A stretch of DNA of 64,000 nt from Glycomyces sp. YM15. GTDB taxonomy: Bacteria; Actinomycetota; Actinomycetes; Mycobacteriales; Micromonosporaceae. Where the stretch lies: the NCBI RefSeq assembly GCF_016918015.1, contig NZ_JAERMK010000013.1, forward strand, positions 26,516-90,515, in the 5' to 3' direction. Positions 14,089-23,900 of this stretch are shown one piece after another. Under the pieces are notes generated by a model. The model saw only the letters and a program-made list of their open reading frames with translations, was not told where the DNA came from and searched no databases. Both the position numbers and the translations under genes were made by a program. The first letter of the stretch is position 1. Every line of letters begins with the position of its first letter.

Positions 14089-14202
14089 TCATACCACTAG
14101 GGTAGCCGCTCCGGAGGGCGGCGCATCTCAGGCACCGGCGAACCGGCGCAGGTCACGCATTCCGCCCGCCGCGGCGAAGGCCGGGACGGACGGGCGGGGG
14201 TC

Positions 14203-14484
14203 CTAGGATCCGGCGCCGAAGGCCCGGCGGACGAGGTCGCCGAAGAGCAGGTCGAGGCCGCCGATGTAGGCCATCACGATGCCGACGAAGACCATCACCA
14301 CGATCGAGTAGGTGATGAGCTGGCGGCGGGTCGGGTAGACGACCTTGCGCAGCTGCTCGACGACCTCTTTGAGGAAGCGGCCGAGGCGCTTCACGGGGTT
14401 GCGGGAAACGGTCTTCTCGCCTTGCTTGCGCGTGGGACGACCCTTGTCAGCGGTCGCATCGGAGCGGCTCGTGTCGTCGGCCAC
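14203..14484 (-). CDS. secE: Preprotein translocase subunit SecE
   Basis: Essential clamp subunit of the SecYEG channel; 93 aa. The polar N terminus is followed by the conserved amphipathic segment RFLKEVVEQLRKVVYPTRRQ and a single membrane helix (LITYSIVVMVFVGIVMAYIG). GTG start preceded by GGAGGAAG. No tRNA-Trp lies upstream, although one is common at this locus in other bacteria. Confidence 0.96.
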   Translation of the reverse strand: MADDTSRSDATADKGRPTRKQGEKTVSRNPVKRLGRFLKEVVEQLRKVVYPTRRQLITYSIVVMVFVGIVMAYIGGLDLLFGDLVRRAFGAGS

Positions 14485-14529
14485 GTCGGCTTCCTCCAGG
14501 GTTCGTCTGATCGGGGCGGTCAGGCTAGC

Positions 14530-14558
14530 AGCATACCGGAGCCGTATAACACGTCACT
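14530..14558 (-). promoter_or_regulatory. Promoter of secE-nusG
   Basis: On the minus strand AGTGAC (14553-14558), a 17-nt spacer and TATGCT (14530-14535). It overlaps the stop codon of the upstream regulator gene. Predicted start near 14523, about 40 nt before secE. Confidence 0.55.
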
Positions 14559-15075
14559 ATCGCGGCGGGGCGCTTCGGCGGCGCTCCACGTAGGCGGCGC
14601 ACAGCTCTTCGCGGCGGGTGTGCCACTTCGCGCGCATCGCGGCCATCTCGGTCTTGGTGAACTCCATGAACGCGGCGGTCTGCACGAGTCGGTCGCGGCC
14701 CGGGCCCTCGGGCAGCGTCTCGATGCCGGCGATGGCGGTGTCCAGGTAGCGGTCGATGATCGGGGTGCGGTCGAGCATGATCGATCCCCAGATGTCCTCG
14801 TCGAAGAGCCGGTAGACGTCGGCGCGGGTCGAGGCGCGGCGGCCCTTGATGAGGAGTCCGGCGGTGGTCAGCTCGCGGACGGCGCCGGAGACCGCGGCGA
14901 GGCTGATGCCGAGGCCCTCGGCCACCTCGGCGGCGGTGTAGGTGTCGGCGTCGTCGACCAGGATGTAGGAGAACACCCGCGCCGACATGCGCTGGAGTCC
15001 GCTGTCGTTCAGGATCGCCGCGAACTGCTCCACATACTCCAGCAGGGCCTTACGCTCTGCGGTGTGCTCTTCCAT
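14557..15075 (-). CDS. MarR/GbsR-like transcriptional regulator
   Basis: 172-aa winged-helix regulator. The DNA-binding part is the segment TYTAAEVAEGLGISLAAVSGAVREL plus the following wing (about residues 45-80), with a helical C terminus for dimerisation, as in GbsR/MarR-like proteins next to transporters. The second of two adjacent ATG codons (15075) fits the GAAGGGGA site better. It is divergent from an ABC exporter, and a perfect 18-bp palindrome lies in the gap, so it probably represses both the transporter and itself. The ligand is unknown; a drug or peptide is a guess based on the exporter type. Confidence 0.85.
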   Translation of the reverse strand: MEEHTAERKALLEYVEQFAAILNDSGLQRMSARVFSYILVDDADTYTAAEVAEGLGISLAAVSGAVRELTTAGLLIKGRRASTRADVYRLFDEDIWGSIMLDRTPIIDRYLDTAIAGIETLPEGPGRDRLVQTAAFMEFTKTEMAAMRAKWHTRREELCAAYVERRRSAPPR

Positions 15076-15130
15076 CATTCCCCTTCGACGCCCGCGGACG
15101 GTTCTTGATGATATCTTGACACGTCAGAAG

Positions 15131-15148
15131 TTTCATGAATTCATGAAA
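15131..15148. promoter_or_regulatory. 18-bp perfect palindrome, probable operator
   Basis: TTTCATGAATTCATGAAA lies midway between the regulator and the ABC ATPase genes. TTGACA at 15116-15121 and TATGAT at 15151-15156 bracket it, so a repressor bound here would block transporter transcription. It is strikingly A/T-rich for this genome. Confidence 0.7.
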
Positions 15149-15167
15149 TCTATGATAACTTGAGCGC

Positions 15168-16094
15168 ATGAACGCAGTGATCCGCACTGAAGGACTGGTC
15201 AAGCGCTTCGGCCACGTGACCGCCCTCGACCGTCTCGACCTCGAAGTGACCCGAGGTGAGACGCACGGCTTCCTCGGCCCGAACGGCGCCGGGAAGTCCA
15301 CCGCCATCCGCGTCCTGCTCGGAATGCTCCGTTCCGACGAGGGCCGCGCCGAACTCTTCGGCGGCGACCCCTGGAAGGACGCCGCGACGCTCCACAAGCG
15401 CCTCGCCTACGTCCCCGGCGACGTCGCCCTCTGGCCCGGCCTCACCGGCGGCGAGACCATCGACCTCCTCGGCCGCCTCCGCGGCGGCATCGACAAGCGC
15501 AAGCGCGACGAACTCCTCGAGCGCTTCGACCTCGACCCGCGCAAGAAGGGCCGCTCCTACTCCAAGGGCAACCGGCAGAAGGTCGCGCTCGTCGCCGCGT
15601 TCGCCGCCGACGTCGACCTGCTCCTGCTCGACGAGCCCACCTCCGGTCTCGACCCGCTCATGGGAGCGGTCTTCAACGAATGCGTCAAGGAGGCCTCGGC
15701 CGCCGGCCGCACCGTGCTGCTCTCCAGCCACATCATGAGCGAGGTCGAGGCGCTGTGCGAGCGGGTGAGCATCATCCGCAAGGGCGTCATCGTCGAGACC
15801 GGCACGCTCGCCGAGATGCGGCACTTCTCGCGCTCGCGCTTGCGCGCCACCCTGAAGAACCCCGTGCGCGGCCTCGAGGACAACGAGGGCGTCCACGATC
15901 TCAAGACCGACGGGCTCGACATCGAGTGCAGCGTCGACACCGGCGCGCTCGACGACGTGCTCGCGCAGCTCGCCGTCGCCGGCGTCGCCGCGCTCACCTG
16001 CGAGCCGCCGTCGCTCGAGGAGATCTTCCTGCGCTTCTACGGCGACGAGCTCGCCGCCTCGGGCGTGCCGAACGGGGAAGGCGCCGAGTCATGA
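15168..16094 (+). CDS. ABC transporter ATP-binding protein
   Basis: 308-aa cytoplasmic ATPase of an export-type ABC system. It shows Walker A GPNGAGKST (about residues 38-46), a degenerate signature YSKGN, Walker B LLLLDEPTSGLDP and the downstream H-loop region (LLSSHIMSEVE). The C-terminal extension is typical of DrrA/TnrB-like drug exporters. No Shine-Dalgarno is visible and a -10-like element lies close to the ATG, so it may be leaderless. The last four bases overlap the permease start (ATGA). Confidence 0.92.
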   Translation: MNAVIRTEGLVKRFGHVTALDRLDLEVTRGETHGFLGPNGAGKSTAIRVLLGMLRSDEGRAELFGGDPWKDAATLHKRLAYVPGDVALWPGLTGGETIDLLGRLRGGIDKRKRDELLERFDLDPRKKGRSYSKGNRQKVALVAAFAADVDLLLLDEPTSGLDPLMGAVFNECVKEASAAGRTVLLSSHIMSEVEALCERVSIIRKGVIVETGTLAEMRHFSRSRLRATLKNPVRGLEDNEGVHDLKTDGLDIECSVDTGALDDVLAQLAVAGVAALTCEPPSLEEIFLRFYGDELAASGVPNGEGAES

Positions 16095-17725
16095 CCACCG
16101 CGGTCGCCGAACGCGACGACCTGAGCACCCTCGCCGGCACCGGCAAGCTGCTTCGGTTCTACCTGCGCCGCACCCGGATCTTCCTCATCGCCTGGCTCGG
16201 CGGCCTGGCCGGTTTCAGCTGGCTGATGTCCGTGTCGCTGCCCGAGCTCTACCCGGACGCCCAGTCCCGCATCGAGGCCGCGGTCCTGCTCGACTCGCCC
16301 GCGATGCGGTTCATGACCGGGCCCGTCGAGTACATCGACGTGTACGGGGACTCGGTCGGCGCGATGTTCGCCCACCAGATGCTCATGTGGTCGCTCGCGG
16401 TCACCGGCGTCATGTTCATCCTGCTCGTCACCAGGCTCACGCGCGCCGACGAGGAGACCTCCCGCTCGGAGGTCGTCCGCTCGCAACCCATCGGCCGCCG
16501 CGCCGACCTGGCCGCGGCCCTGTGGCTGTCCCTCATCGCGGCCGCCGTGCTCGGCGCACTCGTCACGCTGACGGTGACCGGCATCGAGGGCACGGAGCTC
16601 GGCCAGGCGGTCCTGTACGGCCTGACGTTCACCGCCACCGGCATCACGTTCGCCGCGATCACCGCCGTGTGCGCCCAGATCGGCAGCTACGGCTCGACGT
16701 CGAACGGCCTCGCGTTCGCGGTCCTCGGCTTCTCGTTCCTCATGGCCGGCGCCGGGTACGCGCAGGAGAGCGGCCTCGCCTGGATCTCGCCCATCGGCTG
16801 GCCGGAACTGACCTTCGTCTACACGCCGGAGCAGCGCTGGTGGCCGCTCGGTGTCGCCGTCGGAGTGTCGGCGGCCCTGGTCTGGCTCGCGTTCGCGCTG
16901 GTCGCCAAGCGCGACTTCGGAGCGGGCATGCTGCCGGCCCGGCCGGGCCGCGCGACCGCCAAGCCCGGACTGCGCTCGGCGACGGCCCTGACGTTCCGGA
17001 TCACCAAGGGCATGCTGTGGACCGCGGTCATCAGCATGCTGCTGCTCGGCCTCACCTACGGCTCGGTCCTCGGCAGCGCCGACGAGTTCCTGGAGGGCAT
17101 GTCGGAGACCCAGCGCGAGGTCCTCACCCGCGGCAGCTCCGCGCCCGCCGAGGACTCCTTCGCCGTCACCGTGACCCAGATCCAGGGCTTCTTCGCGCTG
17201 ATCTTCGCGCTCCTGGTGATCGGCCGCGCCCGCAAGGAGGAGACCGGCGGCAGGGGCGAGCTGCTCGCCGCCTCGCCGGTCGCCCGCTCGGGCTGGCCCG
17301 GTTCGTACTACGCGGCGGCCATGGTCAACGGGACCGTCGGCACCCTGCTCGGCGGCCTGGGGCTGGCACTGGTGGGCGCGAGCTCACTCGGCTGGGACGC
17401 GTTCGGGAAGCTCGTGCTCGCGCAGGTGAACTACCTGCCCGCCGTGTGGGTCGTGATCGCGGCCGCGTTCGCGCTGCTCGGCTGGGTGCCGAGGTTCGGG
17501 GCGCTGCGCTGGCTGCTGTGGCTGTACGTGTTCATCGTCGGCTACTTCGGCTCGCTCCTCGACATGCCCGAGTGGGTCGGGAAGATCTCGCCGTTCGAGC
17601 ACGTCGCCGAGTACCCGCTGGAGGACGTGGACTGGGTCGCGTTCGCGGTCCTCACCGTGGTCGCAGCCGTGATCGCGATGCTCGGATTCACCGGGATCCG
17701 GCGCCGGGACCTCCAGTTCAGTTAA
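16091..17725 (+). CDS. ABC exporter permease (TnrB3/polyketide-exporter type)
   Basis: 544-aa integral membrane protein with about twelve hydrophobic segments in two similar halves, as in the fused permeases of actinobacterial antibiotic exporters. The repeated motif of such proteins is seen as EETSRSEVVRSQPIGR in the first half and KEETGGRGELLAASPVARS in the second. Translationally coupled to the ATPase by a 4-nt overlap. The substrate cannot be read from the sequence. A strong hairpin terminator follows. Confidence 0.9.
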   Translation: MTTAVAERDDLSTLAGTGKLLRFYLRRTRIFLIAWLGGLAGFSWLMSVSLPELYPDAQSRIEAAVLLDSPAMRFMTGPVEYIDVYGDSVGAMFAHQMLMWSLAVTGVMFILLVTRLTRADEETSRSEVVRSQPIGRRADLAAALWLSLIAAAVLGALVTLTVTGIEGTELGQAVLYGLTFTATGITFAAITAVCAQIGSYGSTSNGLAFAVLGFSFLMAGAGYAQESGLAWISPIGWPELTFVYTPEQRWWPLGVAVGVSAALVWLAFALVAKRDFGAGMLPARPGRATAKPGLRSATALTFRITKGMLWTAVISMLLLGLTYGSVLGSADEFLEGMSETQREVLTRGSSAPAEDSFAVTVTQIQGFFALIFALLVIGRARKEETGGRGELLAASPVARSGWPGSYYAAAMVNGTVGTLLGGLGLALVGASSLGWDAFGKLVLAQVNYLPAVWVVIAAAFALLGWVPRFGALRWLLWLYVFIVGYFGSLLDMPEWVGKISPFEHVAEYPLEDVDWVAFAVLTVVAAVIAMLGFTGIRRRDLQFS

Positions 17726-17787
17726 AGGGCACAGCAGTTGGCGAGCACTGCGACCGACCCGCAACGACCGTCACACCAAGGAAACCG

Positions 17788-17823
17788 GGCGCCGCCGGTC
17801 CGACACCCCGGACCGGCGGCGCC
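17788..17823 (+). terminator. Terminator of the ABC exporter operon
   Basis: A perfect 15-bp stem (GGCGCCGCCGGTCCG with CGGACCGGCGGCGCC) around six bases, followed by GTTTCG, 62 nt after the permease stop. Confidence 0.8.
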
Positions 17824-17900
17824 GTTTCGCGCGTGGCGCGCGGCGCGTTCCGGCGCTCGCGACAATGCGTTGTCGTACCCGTGTGGTTCGCTGTGCTTCC

Positions 17901-20900
17901 ATGGGCACCGTGTCCGAACTCAGGTATGAGCTCACCGACCCGCCCGTTGCAGGGGCCGCGTTCGATCTCGACCCAATGCAGCGGGCGGTGGTCGAGCACG
18001 CCTCCGGGCCGCTGCTGGTGCGCGGCGGGCCCGGCACCGGCAAGACCGAGGCGCTGCTGCGAGCGGTCGCCGCGAAAGTCGAGGCCGGGGTCGACCCGGC
18101 CTCGATCCTCGTGTTCGGCCTGCGCCGCCAGGACACCGCGCATCTGCGCTCGCGGCTGAACGAGGCGACGGCGGGCCGCTCGGCCGCAGAGGTCGGCGTC
18201 TTCACGTTCCCGGCGTTCGCGTTCGCGCTGCTGCGGGCCTCCGCGGTCGCGGCGGGCCGCGACGAGCCGCGTCTGCTCACCGGCCCGGAGGCCGACGCGC
18301 TCATCCGGTCCATGCTCGAGGGCGAGGACTTCGCCTGGCCGCCGGGCTTCGACGAGGCCGTTCGCACGTACGCGTTCGCGCAGCAGCTGCGCGACCTCGT
18401 GCTCCGCTGCGGCGAGCGGGGCCTCTCGGCGCCCGAGCTGACCCGGCTCGGGCGCGAGCACGACCGTCCCGAGTGGATCGCCGCCGCGCGGTTCTACGAT
18501 CGGTACGTCACCACCCTCGCGCTCCAGTCGATGTCGAGCGCCCTGTACGACTCGGCCGAGATCGTGCGCGCCGCCGCGGCCGCACTCCGCCGCGATCCGA
18601 CGCTGTACCCAAGGCCCGCTTGGGTGTTCGTGGACGACCTGCAGGACGCCACGCCCGCGCACCTGCGGCTGCTCGAACTCCTCGCCGGGGACGGCGCGAA
18701 CCTGGTCGCCGCCGGCACGCCCGACGCGGCCGTGTTCGGATTCCAGGGCGGCGACCCGGAGTCGGTGCGGGACTTCCCGTTCCGCTTCACGCACCGGGAC
18801 GGCACCGAGGCGGCCACCGTGCAGCTCGACGACACGCACGACGTCGCGCTCGCACCCCTCGCCGCGACCACCGCCCTGTCGCGGCGGCTGCGCGGCCACG
18901 ACCGGGACCGGCGGCGCGGCACCGCGTCGGAGCAGCAGGGCCGCGTGGACGTCGTCCACCTGCCGTCGCCGACCCGCGAGGCCGTGTACATCGCCGACGT
19001 CGCGCGCCGCGCGCACCTCCTCGACCGGGTTCCCTACGGGGACATGGCCGTCGTCGTCAAATCCGCCGGAGCGATCCCGCACCTGCGCCGGGCCATGCAG
19101 CACGCGGGCGTGCCGACGCGCCAGGCCGCCGACGACGTGCCGCTCCCCGCGCACCCCACAGTGCGGAACCTTCTGCACCTCGTCCTCGTCGGACGCGGGC
19201 GCGAACGCCTCGACGAGTCGAACGCGGCCGGGCTGCTGCACTCCGCATTCGGCGGCGCGGACCCGTTCGAGGAACGCCGTCTGCGCCAGGAGCTGCGGCG
19301 GCTCGCCGTCGCCGCCGACAACTTCTCCCCCGGCGCCGACCTCCTCGTCGAGACCCTGCGCGACCCCGAACGGACCGCGGCGCTGCCCGACGAGGACTGG
19401 GCCGAACCCGCCCGCCGGCTCGGGGCCCTGTTCGCGGCCGCCCGTGAAGGCACCGGCCTCAGCGGCACCCTCTGGGCGGTGTGGGAGGCCTCCTCGATGA
19501 GCGAGCGGCTGCGGCGGCGCGCGCTCTCCGGGGACCGGCGAGCCCAGCGCGCCGACGCCGAACTCGACGCCGTGATCGCCCTGTTCGACCTCGCCGCCGA
19601 CTACGAGCGCAAGCAGCCCGGCGCGGGCGTCGAAGTCTTCTGCGAACACGTGCTCCACCAGCAGCTCCCCGGCGACTTCCTGTCCGCGCGCGCGGAACTG
19701 GGCGACGCGGTGACCCTCACGACCGCGCACGCCGCGCACGGGCGCCGCTGGGAGTTCGTGGTCGTCGCGAACGCGCAGGAAGGCGCATGGCCGAACCTGC
19801 GGCCCCGGGGGTCCCTTCTCGGCGCCGAAGCGCTCGTCGACGTCATCGACGGCCGCGCCGACGTCGACCAGGTCGCGCAGCTGCTCGACGAGGAGCGGCG
19901 GCTGTTCTACAACGCGTGCACCCGCGCCCGCACCCGCCTGCTCGTCACCGCGGTCGACTCCGAAGAGGCGCAACCGAGCCGGTTCAGCGCCGAACTCGGT
20001 GTCGAACCGGTCAACGCGCCGCGCCGCGGACGGCCCCTGAGCCTCGCGGCCCTCACCGCCCGCCTGCGCGAAGCCGTCGTCGACTCCGGCCACGCCGAAC
20101 GTGACGCCGCCGCGGCCGCCCTCCGGCGCCTCGCCGAATCCGGCGTGCCCGGCGCCGACCCCGCGAAATGGTGGGGCCTGGCGGCGGTCTCCGACGAACG
20201 CGCGCTCGCCCTGGCCGGGGAGTCCATCCGCATCTCACCGTCCCAAGTCGAGAAGACCCAGCAGTGCGGGCTGCGATGGGTCCTCGAATCCCACGGCGGC
20301 GACTCCGGCGACCTCCTCCCCCGCCACCTCGGCACCCTCCTCCACGCCGCCGCCGAAGCCGTCACCGTCGACCCCGCCGCAGACCCGAGGACCGTGATGG
20401 AACAGGTCGTGGGCGAGCACTTCGACCGGCTCCCCTTCGAAGCGCCCTGGCACGCCGAACAGCAGCGCCAGCGCGTCTCCGGCGCCGTCGAACGCTTCGC
20501 GAGATGGCTCAGCGCCAACCGGAGGGAACTCGTCGGCGCCGAACGGTCCTTCCGGATCAGACTCGAGATCGGGCCCCCCGGCGTCGAAGTCGTCATGTCC
20601 GGCCAGATCGACCGGCTCGAACGCGACGCCGACGGCCGCCTCTACGTCGTCGACCTCAAGACCGGCAAGAGCGCCGTCACCAAGACCGAGGCGCAGACCA
20701 ACCCGCAGCTCGGGATCTACCAGCTCGCGATCGCCGAAGGCGCGTTCGAGGAAGGCGCCGAACCCGGCGGGGCCGAACTCGTGTACCCGAACGCGAAGGG
20801 CGCCACCGCCGCCTCTCGCCAGCAGGGCCCGCTCGGCGAACACGAGAACCCCGACTGGGCGCGGGAGCTCGCCGGAGACACCGCCGTGCGCATGGCAGGC

Positions 20901-20999
20901 GCCGTGTTCGAGGCCCGCAACACCAGCAAATGCGAGACCTGCTCCGTGAAACGGTGCTGCCCGATCGCCGACGAGGGACGACAGGTGACCGATGAGTGA
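17901..20999 (+). CDS. adnA: AdnA-type helicase-nuclease subunit
   Basis: About 1032 aa; one half of the actinobacterial AdnAB motor-nuclease that resects double-strand breaks. Visible are Walker A GGPGTGKT (about residue 41), a Walker B variant VFVDDLQD (about 243; the usual DE is DD, as expected for AdnA), the later motif TTAHAAHGRRWEFVVV, and a C-terminal RecB-like nuclease with VVDLKTGKS. One Cys near residue 790 and the C-terminal CETCSVKRCC would hold an Fe-S cluster. The ATG at 17901 has no clear Shine-Dalgarno; GTG 17910 and ATG 17865 are alternatives. It overlaps adnB by 8 nt. AddB is the analogous partner elsewhere. Confidence 0.88.
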   Translation: MGTVSELRYELTDPPVAGAAFDLDPMQRAVVEHASGPLLVRGGPGTGKTEALLRAVAAKVEAGVDPASILVFGLRRQDTAHLRSRLNEATAGRSAAEVGVFTFPAFAFALLRASAVAAGRDEPRLLTGPEADALIRSMLEGEDFAWPPGFDEAVRTYAFAQQLRDLVLRCGERGLSAPELTRLGREHDRPEWIAAARFYDRYVTTLALQSMSSALYDSAEIVRAAAAALRRDPTLYPRPAWVFVDDLQDATPAHLRLLELLAGDGANLVAAGTPDAAVFGFQGGDPESVRDFPFRFTHRDGTEAATVQLDDTHDVALAPLAATTALSRRLRGHDRDRRRGTASEQQGRVDVVHLPSPTREAVYIADVARRAHLLDRVPYGDMAVVVKSAGAIPHLRRAMQHAGVPTRQAADDVPLPAHPTVRNLLHLVLVGRGRERLDESNAAGLLHSAFGGADPFEERRLRQELRRLAVAADNFSPGADLLVETLRDPERTAALPDEDWAEPARRLGALFAAAREGTGLSGTLWAVWEASSMSERLRRRALSGDRRAQRADAELDAVIALFDLAADYERKQPGAGVEVFCEHVLHQQLPGDFLSARAELGDAVTLTTAHAAHGRRWEFVVVANAQEGAWPNLRPRGSLLGAEALVDVIDGRADVDQVAQLLDEERRLFYNACTRARTRLLVTAVDSEEAQPSRFSAELGVEPVNAPRRGRPLSLAALTARLREAVVDSGHAERDAAAAALRRLAESGVPGADPAKWWGLAAVSDERALALAGESIRISPSQVEKTQQCGLRWVLESHGGDSGDLLPRHLGTLLHAAAEAVTVDPAADPRTVMEQVVGEHFDRLPFEAPWHAEQQRQRVSGAVERFARWLSANRRELVGAERSFRIRLEIGPPGVEVVMSGQIDRLERDADGRLYVVDLKTGKSAVTKTEAQTNPQLGIYQLAIAEGAFEEGAEPGGAELVYPNAKGATAASRQQGPLGEHENPDWARELAGDTAVRMAGAVFEARNTSKCETCSVKRCCPIADEGRQVTDE

Positions 21000-23900
21000 G
21001 CGCGACGCGAACCGATACACCGCCGTGGGCCTCGCCAACCGGCTCGGCACCCCCACCCCGACCCCCGAACAGGCCCTCGTCATCGAAGCCGGGCCCGACC
21101 CGATGCTCGTCGTCGCCGGCGCCGGATCGGGCAAGACCACCACCATGGCCGACCGCGTCGTCTGGCTCATCGCCAACCGCGTCGCCCGGCCCGAGCACAT
21201 CCTCGGCCTCACCTTCACCCGCAAAGCCGCCGCCGAACTCGCCGCCCGCGTCCGCGAGAAACTGCGGCGCCTCACCGAATCCCTCCCCGAACTCGCCGAC
21301 CTCCACGGCGAACCCACCGTCTCCACCTACAACGCGTACGCCGGCGGCCTCGTCGCCGAGCACGGCCTGCGCATCGGCATCGAACCGGGCACCCGCGTCA
21401 TCACCGACACCGGCCGCTGGCAGATCGCGCGAGACCTGGTGTGCGCCTGGGACGGCCCCATGAGCGAATTCGACGTGGGCGTCGACAAGGTCACCGAACA
21501 GGTCCTCCAACTCGCCGGGCAGCTCGCCGAACACCTCCGTGACGGCGACGACCTGCGCCGGTTCGACCGCGATCTGGAGGAGACGCTCGCCGAACGCCAG
21601 GGCAGCCGTTCGAACGACCAGTTCCGGGCGCTCCTGTCCTTGCGGCGCAAGCGGGAGCAGCTGCTGCCGCTCGTCGAGTCCTGGGACCGGCGCAAGCGCG
21701 AACTCGGCGTCATGGACTTCGCCGACCAGCTCTCGCTGGCCGCGCAGCTCGTCGCGGGCGCGCCCGAGATCATCAAGACCGAACGAGAACGCTGGCGCGT
21801 CGTCCTCCTCGACGAATACCAGGACACCTCCTACTCCCAGGTCGCACTGCTCCGCGACCTCTTCGGCGGCGGGCATCCCGTGACGGCCGTCGGCGACCCG
21901 AACCAGTCGATCTACTCCTGGCGCGGCGCCTCCGCCGGGACGCTCCTGCGCTTCCCCACCGACTTCCCCACGCCCGCAGGGGGTGCCGCAAAGCGCGTGG
22001 AGCTGACGAAGTCGTGGCGCAACCGAGCCGAGATCCTCGCCGTCGCCAATCGAGTCTCCGAACCGCTCCGCGCAGACGGCCTCCAACCCCTCGAAGCCGG
22101 CGTCGACGGCCCCGGCCTCGTCCGCGCCGCCATGCACCTCACCGTCAGCGACGAAGCCGACTGGCTCGCCGCGAACCTCGCCGTCATCTGCGACTCGATC
22201 GACCAGCGACGCCACGCCGAACACGGCGACGCGGCCGAACCCGTCGAAGCCGCCGTCCTCGTCCGCAAGAGGCGCCAGATCCCCGCCCTCCACCGGGCGT
22301 TGACGGCCGCCGGACTCCCCGTCCAGGTCGTCGGCTCCCTCGGGCTCCTCTTCCACCCCGAAGTGGCCGAAGCGGTCGCGATGCTCCGAGCCGCCGCCGA
22401 CCCCACCGACGGGCCCTCGCTCATGCGGCTCCTCGCCGGGAACCGCTGGCGCATCGGGCCGCGCGACATCGCCGCCCTCTGGGCCCGCGCGCGCGAACTC
22501 GCCCCCGACACGCGCGGCTTCGAACCGGACGCCGGGCGGGAGGCCGAGGCGTCCCTGGCCGATGCGCTGGCCGATCCGGGCCCGGCCGAGCGCTACTCGG
22601 CCTTGGGGTATCTGCGGTTCGCGCAGCTGCACGAGGAGCTGGCCTGGATTCGCGGGCGGCTCGGGCAGAGCCTGCCTGACGTGGTGGGCGATGTGATCGC
22701 GTATTCGGGTCTCGACGTCGAGGTGATGCTGCACCACGGGGACCTGTCGAACCTGGACGAGTTCATCGATGTGGCGGCCGCGTACGAGAACGACACGAGC
22801 GGGGCCAGTATCCCCGGGTTCCTGTCCTATCTGGAGACCGCCGCGGAGCGGGAGCGGGGCCTGACGGTGGAGGGCGCCTCCCCCGCGGGCGGCGTGGTGC
22901 AGCTTCTCACGGTGCACGCCGCGAAGGGCCTGGAGTGGGACGTGGTGGCGGTGCCGGGGCTGTGCGAGGGCATTCTGCCGGGCAAGGTGAAGGGCGACCA
23001 GACGTGGGTGAGCGACGCGGCGCGGCTGCCGTACCCGCTGCGCGGGGATGCCGGGAACCTGCCGGTCCTGTACCTCGACGACGCGACCGTTCCCTCCGAA
23101 GTCAAAGGGGCCGTTGAGGACTTCAAACGCGACGACGAGGAGGCGCGGCTCGAGGAGGAGCGGCGGCTCGCGTACGTGGCGCTGACCCGCGCGCGGCAGG
23201 CGCTGCTGGCGAGCGGGTACTGGTGGGAGGCGGAGCGGCGGCAGCTGCGGGGGCCCGCTCCGTACCTGGAGGAGGCGGTGGCGGCGGGCGCGGAGGCGAC
23301 CGTGTGGGCTGATCCGGGCCCGTCGAATCCGCTCGAAGACGACGCCCGCACGGTCGAGTGGCCGAGCAAGGCGCCCTTGGGTTCCCGGCAGGAGAGGTTC
23401 GCGGAGGCGGCCGAGCTGGTGCTGGCCGCACCGGACAGCACTGGATCGGATGGCTCCGCTGAGGGCCCGTTGGCGCGGACCTGGCGTACGGAGGCGGAGC
23501 TGCTGCTCGCCGAGCGGGCGGCGCTCGAATCGGGTGTGGTGCGGCTGCCCCGCCCGAAGCGGCTGTCGACGTCGCAGCTCATGGCGATGCGCGCCGACGA
23601 GGAGCGGTTCGCGGCGGAGCGACGCCGCCCGATGCCGGTCCCGCCGCGCCCGGCGACGCAGCGCGGCACCGAGTTCCACGCCTGGGTGGAGGAGTTCTTC
23701 GGCGGCGGCACGCTCTTCGACCCGGCGGACCTGCCGGGCGCGGCCGACCCGGTGGGCCCGGATGCGGACCTGGACCGGCTCAAGGAGTCCTTCCGCAATT
23801 CGACCTGGTCGAAGCGGCGCATCGCGGCCCAGGAGGTGCCCTTCGTCATCGACTACGAGGGCACGATCGTCCGCGGTCGCATCGACGCGGTGTTCTTCGG

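Noticed and set aside
14485..14556. Expected tRNA-Trp gene upstream of secE
   Set aside because: The 72-bp gap contains only a promoter and ribosome-binding site; no cloverleaf or CCA anticodon arm could be found.
17860..17875. SOS (LexA) box before adnA from the inverted repeat CGACAA-TGCG-TTGTCG
   Set aside because: It does not match the actinobacterial CGAAC-N4-GTTCG consensus. The repeat is real but its role is unknown.
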